Assembly: GCA_017458005.1 (NCBI GenBank)
Contig: JAFTGH010000029.1
Location: 31,210 to 95,209, forward strand
Origin: Prevotella sp.
GTDB lineage: Bacteria; Bacteroidota; Bacteroidia; Bacteroidales; Bacteroidaceae
Direction: 5' to 3'
Length of the DNA: 64,000 nucleotides
The notes below the pieces were generated by a model. It had not been told where the DNA came from. It saw only the letters and a list, made by a program, of their open reading frames with translations, and ran no database searches. This document shows positions 50,124 through 57,926 of the stretch, in pieces (the first letter of the stretch is position 1; each line of letters opens with the position of its first letter). Both the position numbers and the translations under genes were made by a program.

Positions 50124-51161
50124 ATGAGCAACAAGAGACATATTACGTTTATCGTCAACCCCATATCGGGCAATCACAGCAAGGACGATATTCCACAGAT
50201 GATAGCAGATGGTATTGACCCTGAACGCTTCGAGGTGGACATCCGTTTTACGGAGTACCGTGGTCACGCCGCAGAGATTACCCGTGAGTGTGTTGACAGG
50301 AACGTGGATGTCGTCGTGGCTGTAGGTGGTGACGGAACCGTCAATGAGGTCGCCCGCTCTCTCACCCACTCCAACACGGCGTTAGGTATTATCCCTTGCG
50401 GCTCAGGCAATGGGCTTGCCCGCCACCTCTGTATTCCCATGAATACCCGCAAGGCTATCGGTATCATCAACAAGTGCCAGATAGAGGCTTTCGACTATGG
50501 TGTCGTCAATGGCATCCCCTTCTTCTGTACATGTGGCATGGGGTTCGACGCGTTTATCTCCCTGAAATTTGCAGAAGCGGGAAAACGAGGTCCTGTCACC
50601 TATGTGGAGAATGTCTTGAAGGAAGGACTGAAATACCAGCCGGAGACCTATGAGGTGGAGGACGAGACGGGTGCCCGCCGCTATAAGGCATTCCTGATAG
50701 CCTGTGCCAATGCGTCACAATACGGGAACAATGCCTATATCGCCCCCAAGGCATCCATGAAGGACGGACTGATGGACATCACCATCATGGAGCCCTTCAC
50801 TGCCATGGAAGCCCCTCAGATCAGCATCGACCTTTTCAATAAAACGCTGACCAACAACTCGAAGATCAAGACTTTCCAGGCACGGAGCATCCGCATCCAC
50901 CGCGCAGAGCCGGGAGCCATCCACTATGACGGTGACCCCATTGTGACAGACCAGGATGTCGAGGTACATATTGAGCCCTTAGGCATTAAAATCGTGACCA
51001 ATCCGGATGCCGTGGAGGACACTAGTCAGCCCAATCCTCTCCTGAATGTCTTCAGCGATCTCTTTAATAATATAAATAATGTTCGCGAGGATATCGAGAA
51101 AGGCGGTCGGAAGATTCAGGCTATCAACAAACTCATGCTTCGCAAACTTTCCAAGTTATAA
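50124..51161 (+). CDS. Diacylglycerol/sphingosine kinase-type lipid kinase
   Basis: 345 residues from the ATG at 50124 (MSNKRHITFIVNPISGNHSK). The DAGK catalytic motifs are clear: VNPISG, VVAVGGDGTVNEVA (nucleotide-binding GGDGT) and IIPCGSGNGLARHL. The C-terminal beta-sandwich (EVEDETGARRYKAFLIACAN to the end) completes the YegS/BmrU fold. It phosphorylates a lipid alcohol at the inner membrane. Because spt is divergent from it and the DAGK family includes sphingosine and ceramide kinases, a sphingolipid substrate is plausible but not shown. A 52-residue Cys-rich membrane peptide gene follows after 6 nt. Confidence 0.87.
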   Translation: MSNKRHITFIVNPISGNHSKDDIPQMIADGIDPERFEVDIRFTEYRGHAAEITRECVDRNVDVVVAVGGDGTVNEVARSLTHSNTALGIIPCGSGNGLARHLCIPMNTRKAIGIINKCQIEAFDYGVVNGIPFFCTCGMGFDAFISLKFAEAGKRGPVTYVENVLKEGLKYQPETYEVEDETGARRYKAFLIACANASQYGNNAYIAPKASMKDGLMDITIMEPFTAMEAPQISIDLFNKTLTNNSKIKTFQARSIRIHRAEPGAIHYDGDPIVTDQDVEVHIEPLGIKIVTNPDAVEDTSQPNPLLNVFSDLFNNINNVREDIEKGGRKIQAINKLMLRKLSKL

Positions 51162-51167
51162 TTCCTC

Positions 51168-51326
51168 ATGCAAATCTTTCTCGTCATCCTTATCCTAACG
51201 CTTGCCATTGGTTATGCGGCATGGAGGATTTACAAGAGTCTCACTGCTCCCTCCGACCCTTGTAAAGGATGCAATGGATGTGCGCTGAAGAAAAAAAGTG
51301 GTGGAAAATTTTGTCAGTCCGAATAA
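51168..51326 (+). CDS. Small Cys-rich membrane protein (FeoB-associated type)
   Basis: 52 residues: one transmembrane helix (MQIFLVILILTLAIGYAAWR), then a short tail with the cysteine pattern DPCKGCNGCALKKKSGGKFC. The layout matches the 'FeoB-associated Cys-rich membrane protein' family, usually beside ferrous-iron transporter genes and probably metal-binding. Here no feoAB is in the window; it follows a lipid kinase by 6 nt. The tRNA-Cys promoter overlaps its last codons. Confidence 0.72.
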   Translation: MQIFLVILILTLAIGYAAWRIYKSLTAPSDPCKGCNGCALKKKSGGKFCQSE

Positions 51327-51340
51327 ATGTATTAACTTTG
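51311..51340 (+). promoter_or_regulatory. Bacteroidetes promoter of tRNA-Cys
   Basis: TTG (51311-51313), a 19-nt spacer and TAACTTTG (51333-51340); the -33 element is inside the preceding small gene. Confidence 0.75.
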
Positions 51341-51380
51341 CATCCGCTAAGACAAAAAGTCACTTGACTTCGTCGAGAAC

Positions 51381-51452
51381 GGTGCCTTGGATGAGTGGCT
51401 TAGTCAACGGTCTGCAAAACCGTCTACGGCGGTTCGAATCCGCCAGGCACCT
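51381..51452 (+). tRNA. tRNA-Cys (anticodon GCA)
   Basis: 72 nt. The acceptor stem GGTGCCT pairs with AGGCACC, with T as discriminator. The anticodon arm ACGGT-CTGCAAA-ACCGT reads GCA. The T-arm is GGCGG-TTCGAAT-CCGCC. CCA is not encoded. Confidence 0.96.
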
Positions 51453-51463
51453 CTTCATAAAAG

Positions 51464-51501
51464 AGAATCGGAAGACTCCTATTGGGGAATCTTCCGATTC
51501 T
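51464..51501. terminator. Terminator after tRNA-Cys, shared with the TetR gene
   Basis: AGAATCGGAAGA (51464-51475) pairs perfectly with 51490-51501 over 12 bp. It is followed by TATTTCTTA, and its right arm ends at the stop codon of the converging TetR gene. Confidence 0.8.
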
Positions 51502-52121
51502 TATTTCTTAATCACAGAATCCAGCATCTTCACGCCCTTGGGAGTACAGAAGCCACGGAAAGGCACCAGCATCAGTGTAGAGAGCAGTTCTTCATGAGGA
51601 TATTGGGAGTACAACACTTCCTTACCCACATACTCCCCTATGGCATCGAATAGTTTGCCAATTAGTTCGTAATTGATATCTTTGCGGAAATAGCCCTCTT
51701 TCACACCACGTTGCATAAAAGAGAGGAAAAAGTCATGAGAACTGATGCGCACCTGCTCCATATACGCCAAGATATTCGGATAGAGTTGGATGTCCTGATA
51801 GACCGCATAATTGACTGTCTCCAACTCCTCGACCTTATGGCGATAGACTTCCAAGACCACCTCCATCACGTTATGCTGCTCTGAAAAGACACGCATAAAC
51901 TCCTGTCTCTCCTGATGTTTTTGCTTGATGCAAGCAAACAGCAGCGACTCCTTGTCGCCATAGATCTCATACAGCGTGCGCTTGGAAATCGACAACGAAG
52001 AGGCGATGTCGTCCATCTTCACCGCCTTGATACCTTTATGCCAAAAGGCACTCGTAGCAGCCTCCAGTATCTTGTTCTTCAAAGAGAGGCGATAAGCCGT
52101 CAAGTCTTTTATTTCTTGCAT
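51501..52121 (-). CDS. TetR/AcrR family transcriptional regulator
   Basis: 206 residues. N-terminal HTH: LKNKILEAATSAFWHKGIKA, VKMDDIASSLSISKRTLYEI and YGDKESLLFACI, the classical TetR pattern. The C-terminal ligand domain (residues 65-206) has no recognisable specificity. It is divergent from the malic enzyme gene with 122 nt between them, so it may regulate that gene or itself. A -7 element TAACTTTG lies at 52141-52148 on the minus strand. It shares a terminator with tRNA-Cys. Confidence 0.9.
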   Translation of the reverse strand: MQEIKDLTAYRLSLKNKILEAATSAFWHKGIKAVKMDDIASSLSISKRTLYEIYGDKESLLFACIKQKHQERQEFMRVFSEQHNVMEVVLEVYRHKVEELETVNYAVYQDIQLYPNILAYMEQVRISSHDFFLSFMQRGVKEGYFRKDINYELIGKLFDAIGEYVGKEVLYSQYPHEELLSTLMLVPFRGFCTPKGVKMLDSVIKK

Positions 52122-52190
52122 AAGTAATCATTTTGCGGTACAAAGTTACTAAAAAGATTAAAAAAACATTTGTTTTCGCTGAGTTTTTTG

Positions 52191-52198
52191 TAATTTTG
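52191..52198 (+). promoter_or_regulatory. -7 element of the malic enzyme promoter
   Basis: TAATTTTG, with a TTG at 52170-52172 (18-nt spacer, slightly short). It lies back to back with the TetR promoter; the leader is about 40 nt. Confidence 0.55.
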
Positions 52199-52243
52199 CG
52201 AGGCAAAGTGGAAAAGTAATTATTAATAATACTGCATACTTAT

Positions 52244-54547
52244 ATGGTAAAAATCTCAAAAGAAGCCGCCCTCGAATATCATGAGGCGGGCCGTCCTGGT
52301 AAAATCGAAGTAAAGCCCACCAAGGCTTATCGTACACAAACAGACCTCTCTTTGGCATACTCTCCTGGTGTCGCCTACCCTTGTCTGGAAATCCAGCAGA
52401 ACCCTGACGATGCCTATAAATATACGGATAAAGGCAACCTCGTTGCCGTTATCTCGAATGGTACTGCCGTCCTCGGCTTGGGCGACATTGGTGCCATGAG
52501 CGGAAAACCCGTCATGGAGGGTAAGGGCTTGCTGTTTAAGATATACGGTGGCATTGATGTCTTTGACATCGAGGTCAACGAGAAAGACCCTGAGAAATTC
52601 TGTGAGGCGGTGGAGCGTATTGCTCCTACCTTTGGAGGTATCAACTTGGAGGACATCAAGGCTCCTGAGTGCTTCTATATCGAGGACCGTCTGAAGAAGA
52701 CACTCGACATCCCTGTGATGCACGACGACCAACATGGCACGGCGATTATCTCTGCCGCAGGACTGAAGAATGCGCTGGAGGTGATTGGCAAGGACATCAA
52801 GAAAGTGAAGATTGTCGTCAACGGTGCTGGCGCCGCCGCTATCTCCTGCACCAAACTCTATATGGCTATTGGTGCCCAAAAGGAGAATATCGTCATGCTC
52901 GACTCCAAGGGTGTCATCAGTGTGGCTCGTCAGGACTTGAACGAGCAGAAGAAGTTCTTTGCTACCCAGCGTACTGACATCCACACCCTTGAGGAGGCTG
53001 TCAATGGCGCTGATGTTTTCGTAGGACTCTCAAAAGGAAATGTCCTCTCGAAAGAGATGGTGAAGACCATGGCTAAGGATCCTATCATCTTCGCCCTCGC
53101 CAACCCTGTCCCTGAGATTTCCTATGAGGATGCGATGGAGGCTCGTCCTGACACGCTGATGTCAACGGGTCGTACCGACTATCCTAACCAGATCAATAAT
53201 GTGATTGGCTTCCCTTATATCTTCCGTGGTGCCTTGGACGTACATGCCACAGCAATCAACGAGGAGATGAAACTTGCCGCCGTCTACGCTATCGCCGACC
53301 TTGCCAAGCAACCTGTTCCTGACGTGGTGAATGATGTCTATAAGGTCAATAACCTCAGTTTTGGTCGTGACTACTTTATCCCCAAACCTGTTGACCCCCG
53401 TCTGATCACCGAGGTAAGCGCCGCAGTGGCAAAGGCAGCCATTGAGAGTGGTGTGGCACGCAAGAAGATCGAGGACTGGGACGAGTACAAGAACTCTCTC
53501 AGCATTCTACTGGGTCAAGAGACCAAACTCACACAGAAACTCTATGCGACAGCAGCAGCCCATCCACAGCGTGTGGTCTTTGCTGAGGCTGTTCACCCCA
53601 CGATGCTGAAGGCTGCTGTACAGGCAAAGGCGGAGGGTATCTGCCATCCTATCCTGCTGGGCAACGACGAGGTCATCGAGAAACTCGCCAAACAACTCGA
53701 CTTGAATATCGAGGGCATCGAGATTGTCAACCTGCGCCATCCCTCTGAGCAAGAGCGTCGTGAGCGCTACGCCCGCATCTTGACGGAGAAGCGTCAGCGT
53801 GAGGGCTACACCTTCCAAGAGGCAAACGATAAGATGTTCGAGCGCAACTATTTCGGTATGATGATGGTGGAGACTGGTGAGGCTGACGCCTTCATCACAG
53901 GTCTCTACACCAAATACTCTAATACCGTCAAGGTTGTCAAGGAGGTTATTGGCATCCGCCCGGAGTACAATCACTTTGGAGCCATGCATATCATCAACTC
54001 CCAGAAAGGAACCCTCTATATCGCCGATACATTGGTGAACGAGAATCCTGATACAGAGACCTTGGTGGACATCGCCAAACTGGCTGCCACCAGCGTACGC
54101 TTCTTCAACGAGAAGCCTGTTATCTCAATGATCTCCCACTCTAATTTCGGCAGTTCCACATCTGATGGAGCATTGAAGGTGCGTCGTGCCAATGAGATCA
54201 TGCAGGCACAGTATCCTGACCTTGCCATCGATGGTGAGATGCAGTTAGGCTTCGCCCTTGACCGTGAGTTGCGTGACGGACAATATTCCTTCACCCGTCT
54301 CTTTGGTAAGGACGTGAACACGCTGGTATTCCCTAACCTCACCTCGGCACGCTCCTCGTACAAGATGTTGCAGATGCTCGATGCCGATGTCGAGATTATT
54401 GGTCCTATCCAGATGGGATTGAACAAGCCGATTCACTTCATCGACTTTGGCGCCTCTGTTCGTGATGTCGTCAACATCGTAGCAGTCGCCACTATCGATG
54501 CCTATGTCGACAAGATCAAGAGTCGCATTTCTGCTAATCAGCAATAG
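52244..54547 (+). CDS. maeB: NADP-dependent malic enzyme (MaeB type, with PTA-like domain)
   Basis: 767 residues. Decarboxylates malate to pyruvate with NAD(P)+. Domains: malic enzyme (about 1-430) with TDLSLAYSPGVAYPCLEIQ, MHDDQHGTAIISAAGLKNAL and the nucleotide loop VVNGAGAAAISCTKLY; then a phosphotransacetylase-like regulatory domain (about 440-767) with VFAEAVHPTMLKAAVQAKAE and SHSNFGSSTSDGALKVRRA. In E. coli MaeB the second domain is catalytically inactive and binds acetyl-CoA as inhibitor. It is a single gene with its own promoter, beside a TetR regulator. Confidence 0.95.
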   Translation: MVKISKEAALEYHEAGRPGKIEVKPTKAYRTQTDLSLAYSPGVAYPCLEIQQNPDDAYKYTDKGNLVAVISNGTAVLGLGDIGAMSGKPVMEGKGLLFKIYGGIDVFDIEVNEKDPEKFCEAVERIAPTFGGINLEDIKAPECFYIEDRLKKTLDIPVMHDDQHGTAIISAAGLKNALEVIGKDIKKVKIVVNGAGAAAISCTKLYMAIGAQKENIVMLDSKGVISVARQDLNEQKKFFATQRTDIHTLEEAVNGADVFVGLSKGNVLSKEMVKTMAKDPIIFALANPVPEISYEDAMEARPDTLMSTGRTDYPNQINNVIGFPYIFRGALDVHATAINEEMKLAAVYAIADLAKQPVPDVVNDVYKVNNLSFGRDYFIPKPVDPRLITEVSAAVAKAAIESGVARKKIEDWDEYKNSLSILLGQETKLTQKLYATAAAHPQRVVFAEAVHPTMLKAAVQAKAEGICHPILLGNDEVIEKLAKQLDLNIEGIEIVNLRHPSEQERRERYARILTEKRQREGYTFQEANDKMFERNYFGMMMVETGEADAFITGLYTKYSNTVKVVKEVIGIRPEYNHFGAMHIINSQKGTLYIADTLVNENPDTETLVDIAKLAATSVRFFNEKPVISMISHSNFGSSTSDGALKVRRANEIMQAQYPDLAIDGEMQLGFALDRELRDGQYSFTRLFGKDVNTLVFPNLTSARSSYKMLQMLDADVEIIGPIQMGLNKPIHFIDFGASVRDVVNIVAVATIDAYVDKIKSRISANQQ

Positions 54548-54549
54548 TT

Positions 54550-54630
54550 TTACTTCTCGCTCTTATTCTTGAAGATGATGACACCGAGAATGATCAGTAC
54601 GATGACTGCGATTACATGTATTAAGTCCAT
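54550..54630 (-). CDS. 26-residue single-helix membrane peptide
   Basis: MDLIHVIAVIVLIILGVIIF plus a basic tail KNKSEK. It is a plausible single-pass membrane peptide, 17 nt downstream of the permease gene in the uptake operon and converging on malic enzyme. It could be an accessory peptide, or a chance frame in a short gap. The strongly hydrophobic, codon-consistent sequence favours a real gene only moderately. Confidence 0.4.
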   Translation of the reverse strand: MDLIHVIAVIVLIILGVIIFKNKSEK

Positions 54631-54647
54631 ATTTTAAAGATTTAAAG

Positions 54648-55655
54648 TTATCGTTTCATGATGACATAGATGATGGTGGGGGCACCAATCATGGGAGTGA
54701 CGGCATTCAAAGGGATGACGCCACTCTCACCTGGTAGAATGGTGATGAGATTGCACAACAGGGCTATCACTGCTCCCATTAGCATCGTGGCAGGCAGCAG
54801 CGAACGGTGGTTGTCGGTAGTCAATATCAGTCGGGCGATATGCGGAACGGCAAGACCGATGAAAGCGACTGGACCACAGAATGCCGTGGTGATAGCCGTC
54901 AGGACACCTGTCACTATCAGAAGCCAGTTGCGCACACGGATGATGTTGATGCCTAAGTTCTCCGCATAACGATCACCCAGCATCAAGGCGTTCAGAGGCT
55001 TGATCAGCAAGAGACTGCCTATCAGCCCCAATATCGTAATACTGGCGAAATAGGGCATCATGCGTAGCGAGACACCACCAAAAGAGCCCATACCCCACAC
55101 CATATAGGAGCGTACCCCCTCATCGGTCGCAAAGAAGTTAAGCAGGGAGATTGCCGAATTAGAGATATAGCCTATCATGATACCGATGATCAGCAGCATC
55201 ACATGGTTGCGGACAATGGTGGAGAAGAAGAATATCAACACCATCACTGCCATCGCTCCGATAAAGGCGGCAATCAAGACAGCGACAAATCCCGACAGAC
55301 TGACAGAGCCTGCCGAGATACTACCTCCCAAGAATAGCATTACCAAGGCAACACCCAAGCCTGCTCCACTGTTGATACCAAAGATGCTGGGTCCTGCCAA
55401 GGGGTTGCGGAATGCCGTCTGTAACATTAATCCACTGGCTGCCAAGGCACTGCCGCAAAGGAGAGCAGTGATGGCCTGTGGCAGGCGTGACTGCAGGATG
55501 ATATACTGCCACGAGGGTTTGACACCCTCCTCTCCCATCAGAATACGGAAAGTGTCCTCCACCGGGATGGCGACAGACCCCATCACCAGATTAAGGACAA
55601 ACAATAGGAGGATGACCAATGTCATGCCTAGGCAGTATGTTGTTCCCTTACTCAT
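54648..55655 (-). CDS. FecCD/BtuC-type ABC transporter permease
   Basis: 335 residues with about ten transmembrane helices. Family signs: LPQAITALLCGSALAASGLM followed by LQTAFRNPLAGPSIFGI, GAGLGVALVML, and the conserved GPVAFIGLAVPHIARLI near the C-terminus, which contacts the ATPase. It moves a corrinoid, heme or siderophore across the inner membrane. It overlaps the binding-protein gene by 8 nt. The ATPase gene expected next is not here: a 26-codon frame and the opposing malic enzyme follow, so the permease probably shares an ATPase encoded elsewhere. Confidence 0.93.
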   Translation of the reverse strand: MSKGTTYCLGMTLVILLLFVLNLVMGSVAIPVEDTFRILMGEEGVKPSWQYIILQSRLPQAITALLCGSALAASGLMLQTAFRNPLAGPSIFGINSGAGLGVALVMLFLGGSISAGSVSLSGFVAVLIAAFIGAMAVMVLIFFFSTIVRNHVMLLIIGIMIGYISNSAISLLNFFATDEGVRSYMVWGMGSFGGVSLRMMPYFASITILGLIGSLLLIKPLNALMLGDRYAENLGINIIRVRNWLLIVTGVLTAITTAFCGPVAFIGLAVPHIARLILTTDNHRSLLPATMLMGAVIALLCNLITILPGESGVIPLNAVTPMIGAPTIIYVIMKR

Positions 55656-56769
55656 TCAGTTTATGATAATAACGCAAAGGCACTTTGTTTGGTATGTCCG
55701 GGTGTGCGATTTGTATGAAATCAGAGAGCAACCAGTCAGGACGGAAAGGTGATTCCTCATAGAATTGCGACTGCTCCACATTACAGCCATAGACCTGTCT
55801 GTCGGCAAAAGCCTGTAACTGGTTATACCCACGATACTCGCTCAACAGTTCCTGATAACTTTGGGTATGGTCACTACTGTAGCGATAGACCCACACCTCG
55901 GCATCGCCACCTTTCTCCAGTACCGCCTCAAAAGGCAAGGACACGCTACCACTATGCTCATCGTCAGCCCAAGGATAACGTGCACCAGCATCCTGAACCA
56001 TCTGACCGATGGTGCTCTTTCCGCCTGGCACATACCATACGGAGCCCACCATCTTGTCGATAAGGACGGAATGCCCTACCCCAGCCTGTTTAGCCCGTGC
56101 CTTCAGCACCTGATAACTGCTGTCGACCACCGCAAAGAGACTGTCAGCCTGTCGCTCCTCCCCAAACAGCATGCCATAGAACTTCATCCACTCGGCACGA
56201 GCCAATGGGGAGTTCTCCATATATTCCGCACACTCCACTAAGGGGATGTCTATCTCCTCCAGTTTACCATATCCGCCACTGTTCTCAAAAGGAGAGAGCA
56301 TGATGATATCGGGCTTTACATCGATGATTTTCTCAACGATGGGACTCAGTCCGCCTCCACAATCAGCAATACGTCCCTTTTTAACCTGCTCGTGGATATA
56401 GGGAATCTTGATATACTGCAAGTCGGCAACTCCCACGATATTCTCCCCATGTCCGAATGTCGTCACCAGTGAGCAATGTACAGTAGTGAAGATAGCGGCA
56501 CGCTCCACAGGAGTGCGGATGATGGTGCCATGCGACAAATGATCAGGCATTTCAGCCTCTCTAGGCACGAGGAGATAGGTATGCAAAATCTTTCCCTCCT
56601 TCCAAGGATTACGTACATTGACTTCTGTATAGCCGTCGTGTCGGACGATGGAGAGCAGGGTGGAATATTTTAGGCGTAAGGTGTCACCATCTTTCTGTGA
56701 GAACCCTGTACGGTTTCCACAGGAAGACAGCAACACTGTAACGAATATAAATAGACAGAGACGACGCAT
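55648..56769 (-). CDS. Substrate-binding lipoprotein of the FecCD-type transporter (BtuF-like)
   Basis: 373 residues. Lipobox LLSSC (MRRLCLFIFVTVLLSSCGNR) anchors it to a membrane. The class III binding-protein fold is recognisable: FTTVHCSLVTTFGHGENIV, ADCGGGLSPIVEKIIDVKPD, IIMLSPFENSGGYGKLE, ARAEWMKFYGMLFGEERQAD, and a long connecting helix between lobes. It captures the ligand in the periplasm and hands it to the permease. It overlaps the DUF5074 gene by one base (TAATG) and the permease by 8 nt, so the stoichiometry is probably set by coupled translation. Confidence 0.88.
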   Translation of the reverse strand: MRRLCLFIFVTVLLSSCGNRTGFSQKDGDTLRLKYSTLLSIVRHDGYTEVNVRNPWKEGKILHTYLLVPREAEMPDHLSHGTIIRTPVERAAIFTTVHCSLVTTFGHGENIVGVADLQYIKIPYIHEQVKKGRIADCGGGLSPIVEKIIDVKPDIIMLSPFENSGGYGKLEEIDIPLVECAEYMENSPLARAEWMKFYGMLFGEERQADSLFAVVDSSYQVLKARAKQAGVGHSVLIDKMVGSVWYVPGGKSTIGQMVQDAGARYPWADDEHSGSVSLPFEAVLEKGGDAEVWVYRYSSDHTQSYQELLSEYRGYNQLQAFADRQVYGCNVEQSQFYEESPFRPDWLLSDFIQIAHPDIPNKVPLRYYHKLNE

Positions 56770-57920
56770 TAATACTCTATCACCTCGTAACCCACATTAA
56801 AGACGATAGCGTTAGGACCTACGCCACAGTTGTACTCCTTCAACTTCGTGCCATTAGCGTCATATTCCACGACATAGCCGTTAGTGGTATAACTCGGATT
56901 GTTGGGAGTATCCTGATCCTCACTATAAGAGGCCACAAAGATATTGCCCGTGAGAGGGTCTGCCGTCACCACATTGGGATAGAAGAACTTGCTGACACCA
57001 GAGTCATAGTTCTTCTTGCTGCCTGTAGAAATGTCATAGACTATAAAGCCATCCGTGTCCTGTCCATAGACACAGTTACTGGCATAGATCTTGGTTCCAA
57101 CGAAGGTAGCGTTCGTGCAGTCGAACAAAGTGGTGACATCATCAGCACTGGTTACTTTACGAATACCACCAGCCACGTCATAGTAGTTGCCCATATCCAA
57201 CACGTAGATGTCTGAGCCCGCGATAGCGACTGCAGTAGGGTTCGTAATCTGTGCGTTTGTGACAGTCTCTACTTCCTTTGTACTCATATTAATCACAGAG
57301 AGGGATGCCTTGGTTACGGCACTATAATCAGAGTTAGCGACAACAAGGTAATTACCTGATACGGCAAGACCCTCTGGGTAACTACCCACCGTATAAGTGT
57401 CCTTGAGCGAGAATGTCAAGGTGTCAATCGCTGCCACATAGCCATTACCAGAGGTAGTATAAGTTCCCCAATCATAATTAGACGCACCATAGGTAGACAC
57501 ATAGATGATGCCGTCGGCTGCCGTAATACAACGTGGAGAGACACCGATGACATTATCAATCAACTGTGTCAACTTGATCTGCTTGATAGAAGCAAGTGTT
57601 TTGGCATCCACCACCTCAATGGTATTATCGTCTGTCACGGCAATATACATCTTGTCACCATAGACAATAGCATTATTGGGAGTAGAACCCAGACTGCGTC
57701 CGTTCTTGGCGGCAAACTGATTCTGCGAGGCAGTACCAGTAGCATAGTCGATATAGGTCAGACTACCTTGGATTCCACCCCAGACATTTCCACTACAGAT
57801 GACATAAGCCCCTTTGGTAACGGGTACGGAATAAATGTTCTTACCATTGTCATTGTCATCACAGGCAGTTAAGAGTACAGAACTCAGTATCACTGCCAAA
57901 CTTAAAAGATACTTTTTCAT
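56769..57920 (-). CDS. Surface beta-propeller lipoprotein, BtuG-like (DUF5074)
   Basis: 383 residues. The lipobox LLTAC is followed by DDNDNGKN, an acidic stretch like the Bacteroidetes surface-lipoprotein export signal, so the protein probably faces outward. The rest is a YncE/DUF5074 propeller (VPVTKGAYVICSGNVWGGIQ, NTIEVVDAKTLASIKQIKL, GYVAAIDTLTFSLKDTYTVG). In Bacteroides, BtuG proteins of this layout sit on the receptor BtuB and hand over vitamin B12; the gene order receptor-BtuG-BtuF-BtuC matches. Ligand assignment here is inference. It lies 6 nt after the receptor gene. Confidence 0.82.
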   Translation of the reverse strand: MKKYLLSLAVILSSVLLTACDDNDNGKNIYSVPVTKGAYVICSGNVWGGIQGSLTYIDYATGTASQNQFAAKNGRSLGSTPNNAIVYGDKMYIAVTDDNTIEVVDAKTLASIKQIKLTQLIDNVIGVSPRCITAADGIIYVSTYGASNYDWGTYTTSGNGYVAAIDTLTFSLKDTYTVGSYPEGLAVSGNYLVVANSDYSAVTKASLSVINMSTKEVETVTNAQITNPTAVAIAGSDIYVLDMGNYYDVAGGIRKVTSADDVTTLFDCTNATFVGTKIYASNCVYGQDTDGFIVYDISTGSKKNYDSGVSKFFYPNVVTADPLTGNIFVASYSEDQDTPNNPSYTTNGYVVEYDANGTKLKEYNCGVGPNAIVFNVGYEVIEY

Positions 57921-57926
57921 TTTTAC

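Noticed and set aside
48642-51452. tRNA-Pro and tRNA-Cys as integration sites of a mobile element
   Set aside because: No duplicated tRNA 3' end and no integrase gene are visible on either side.
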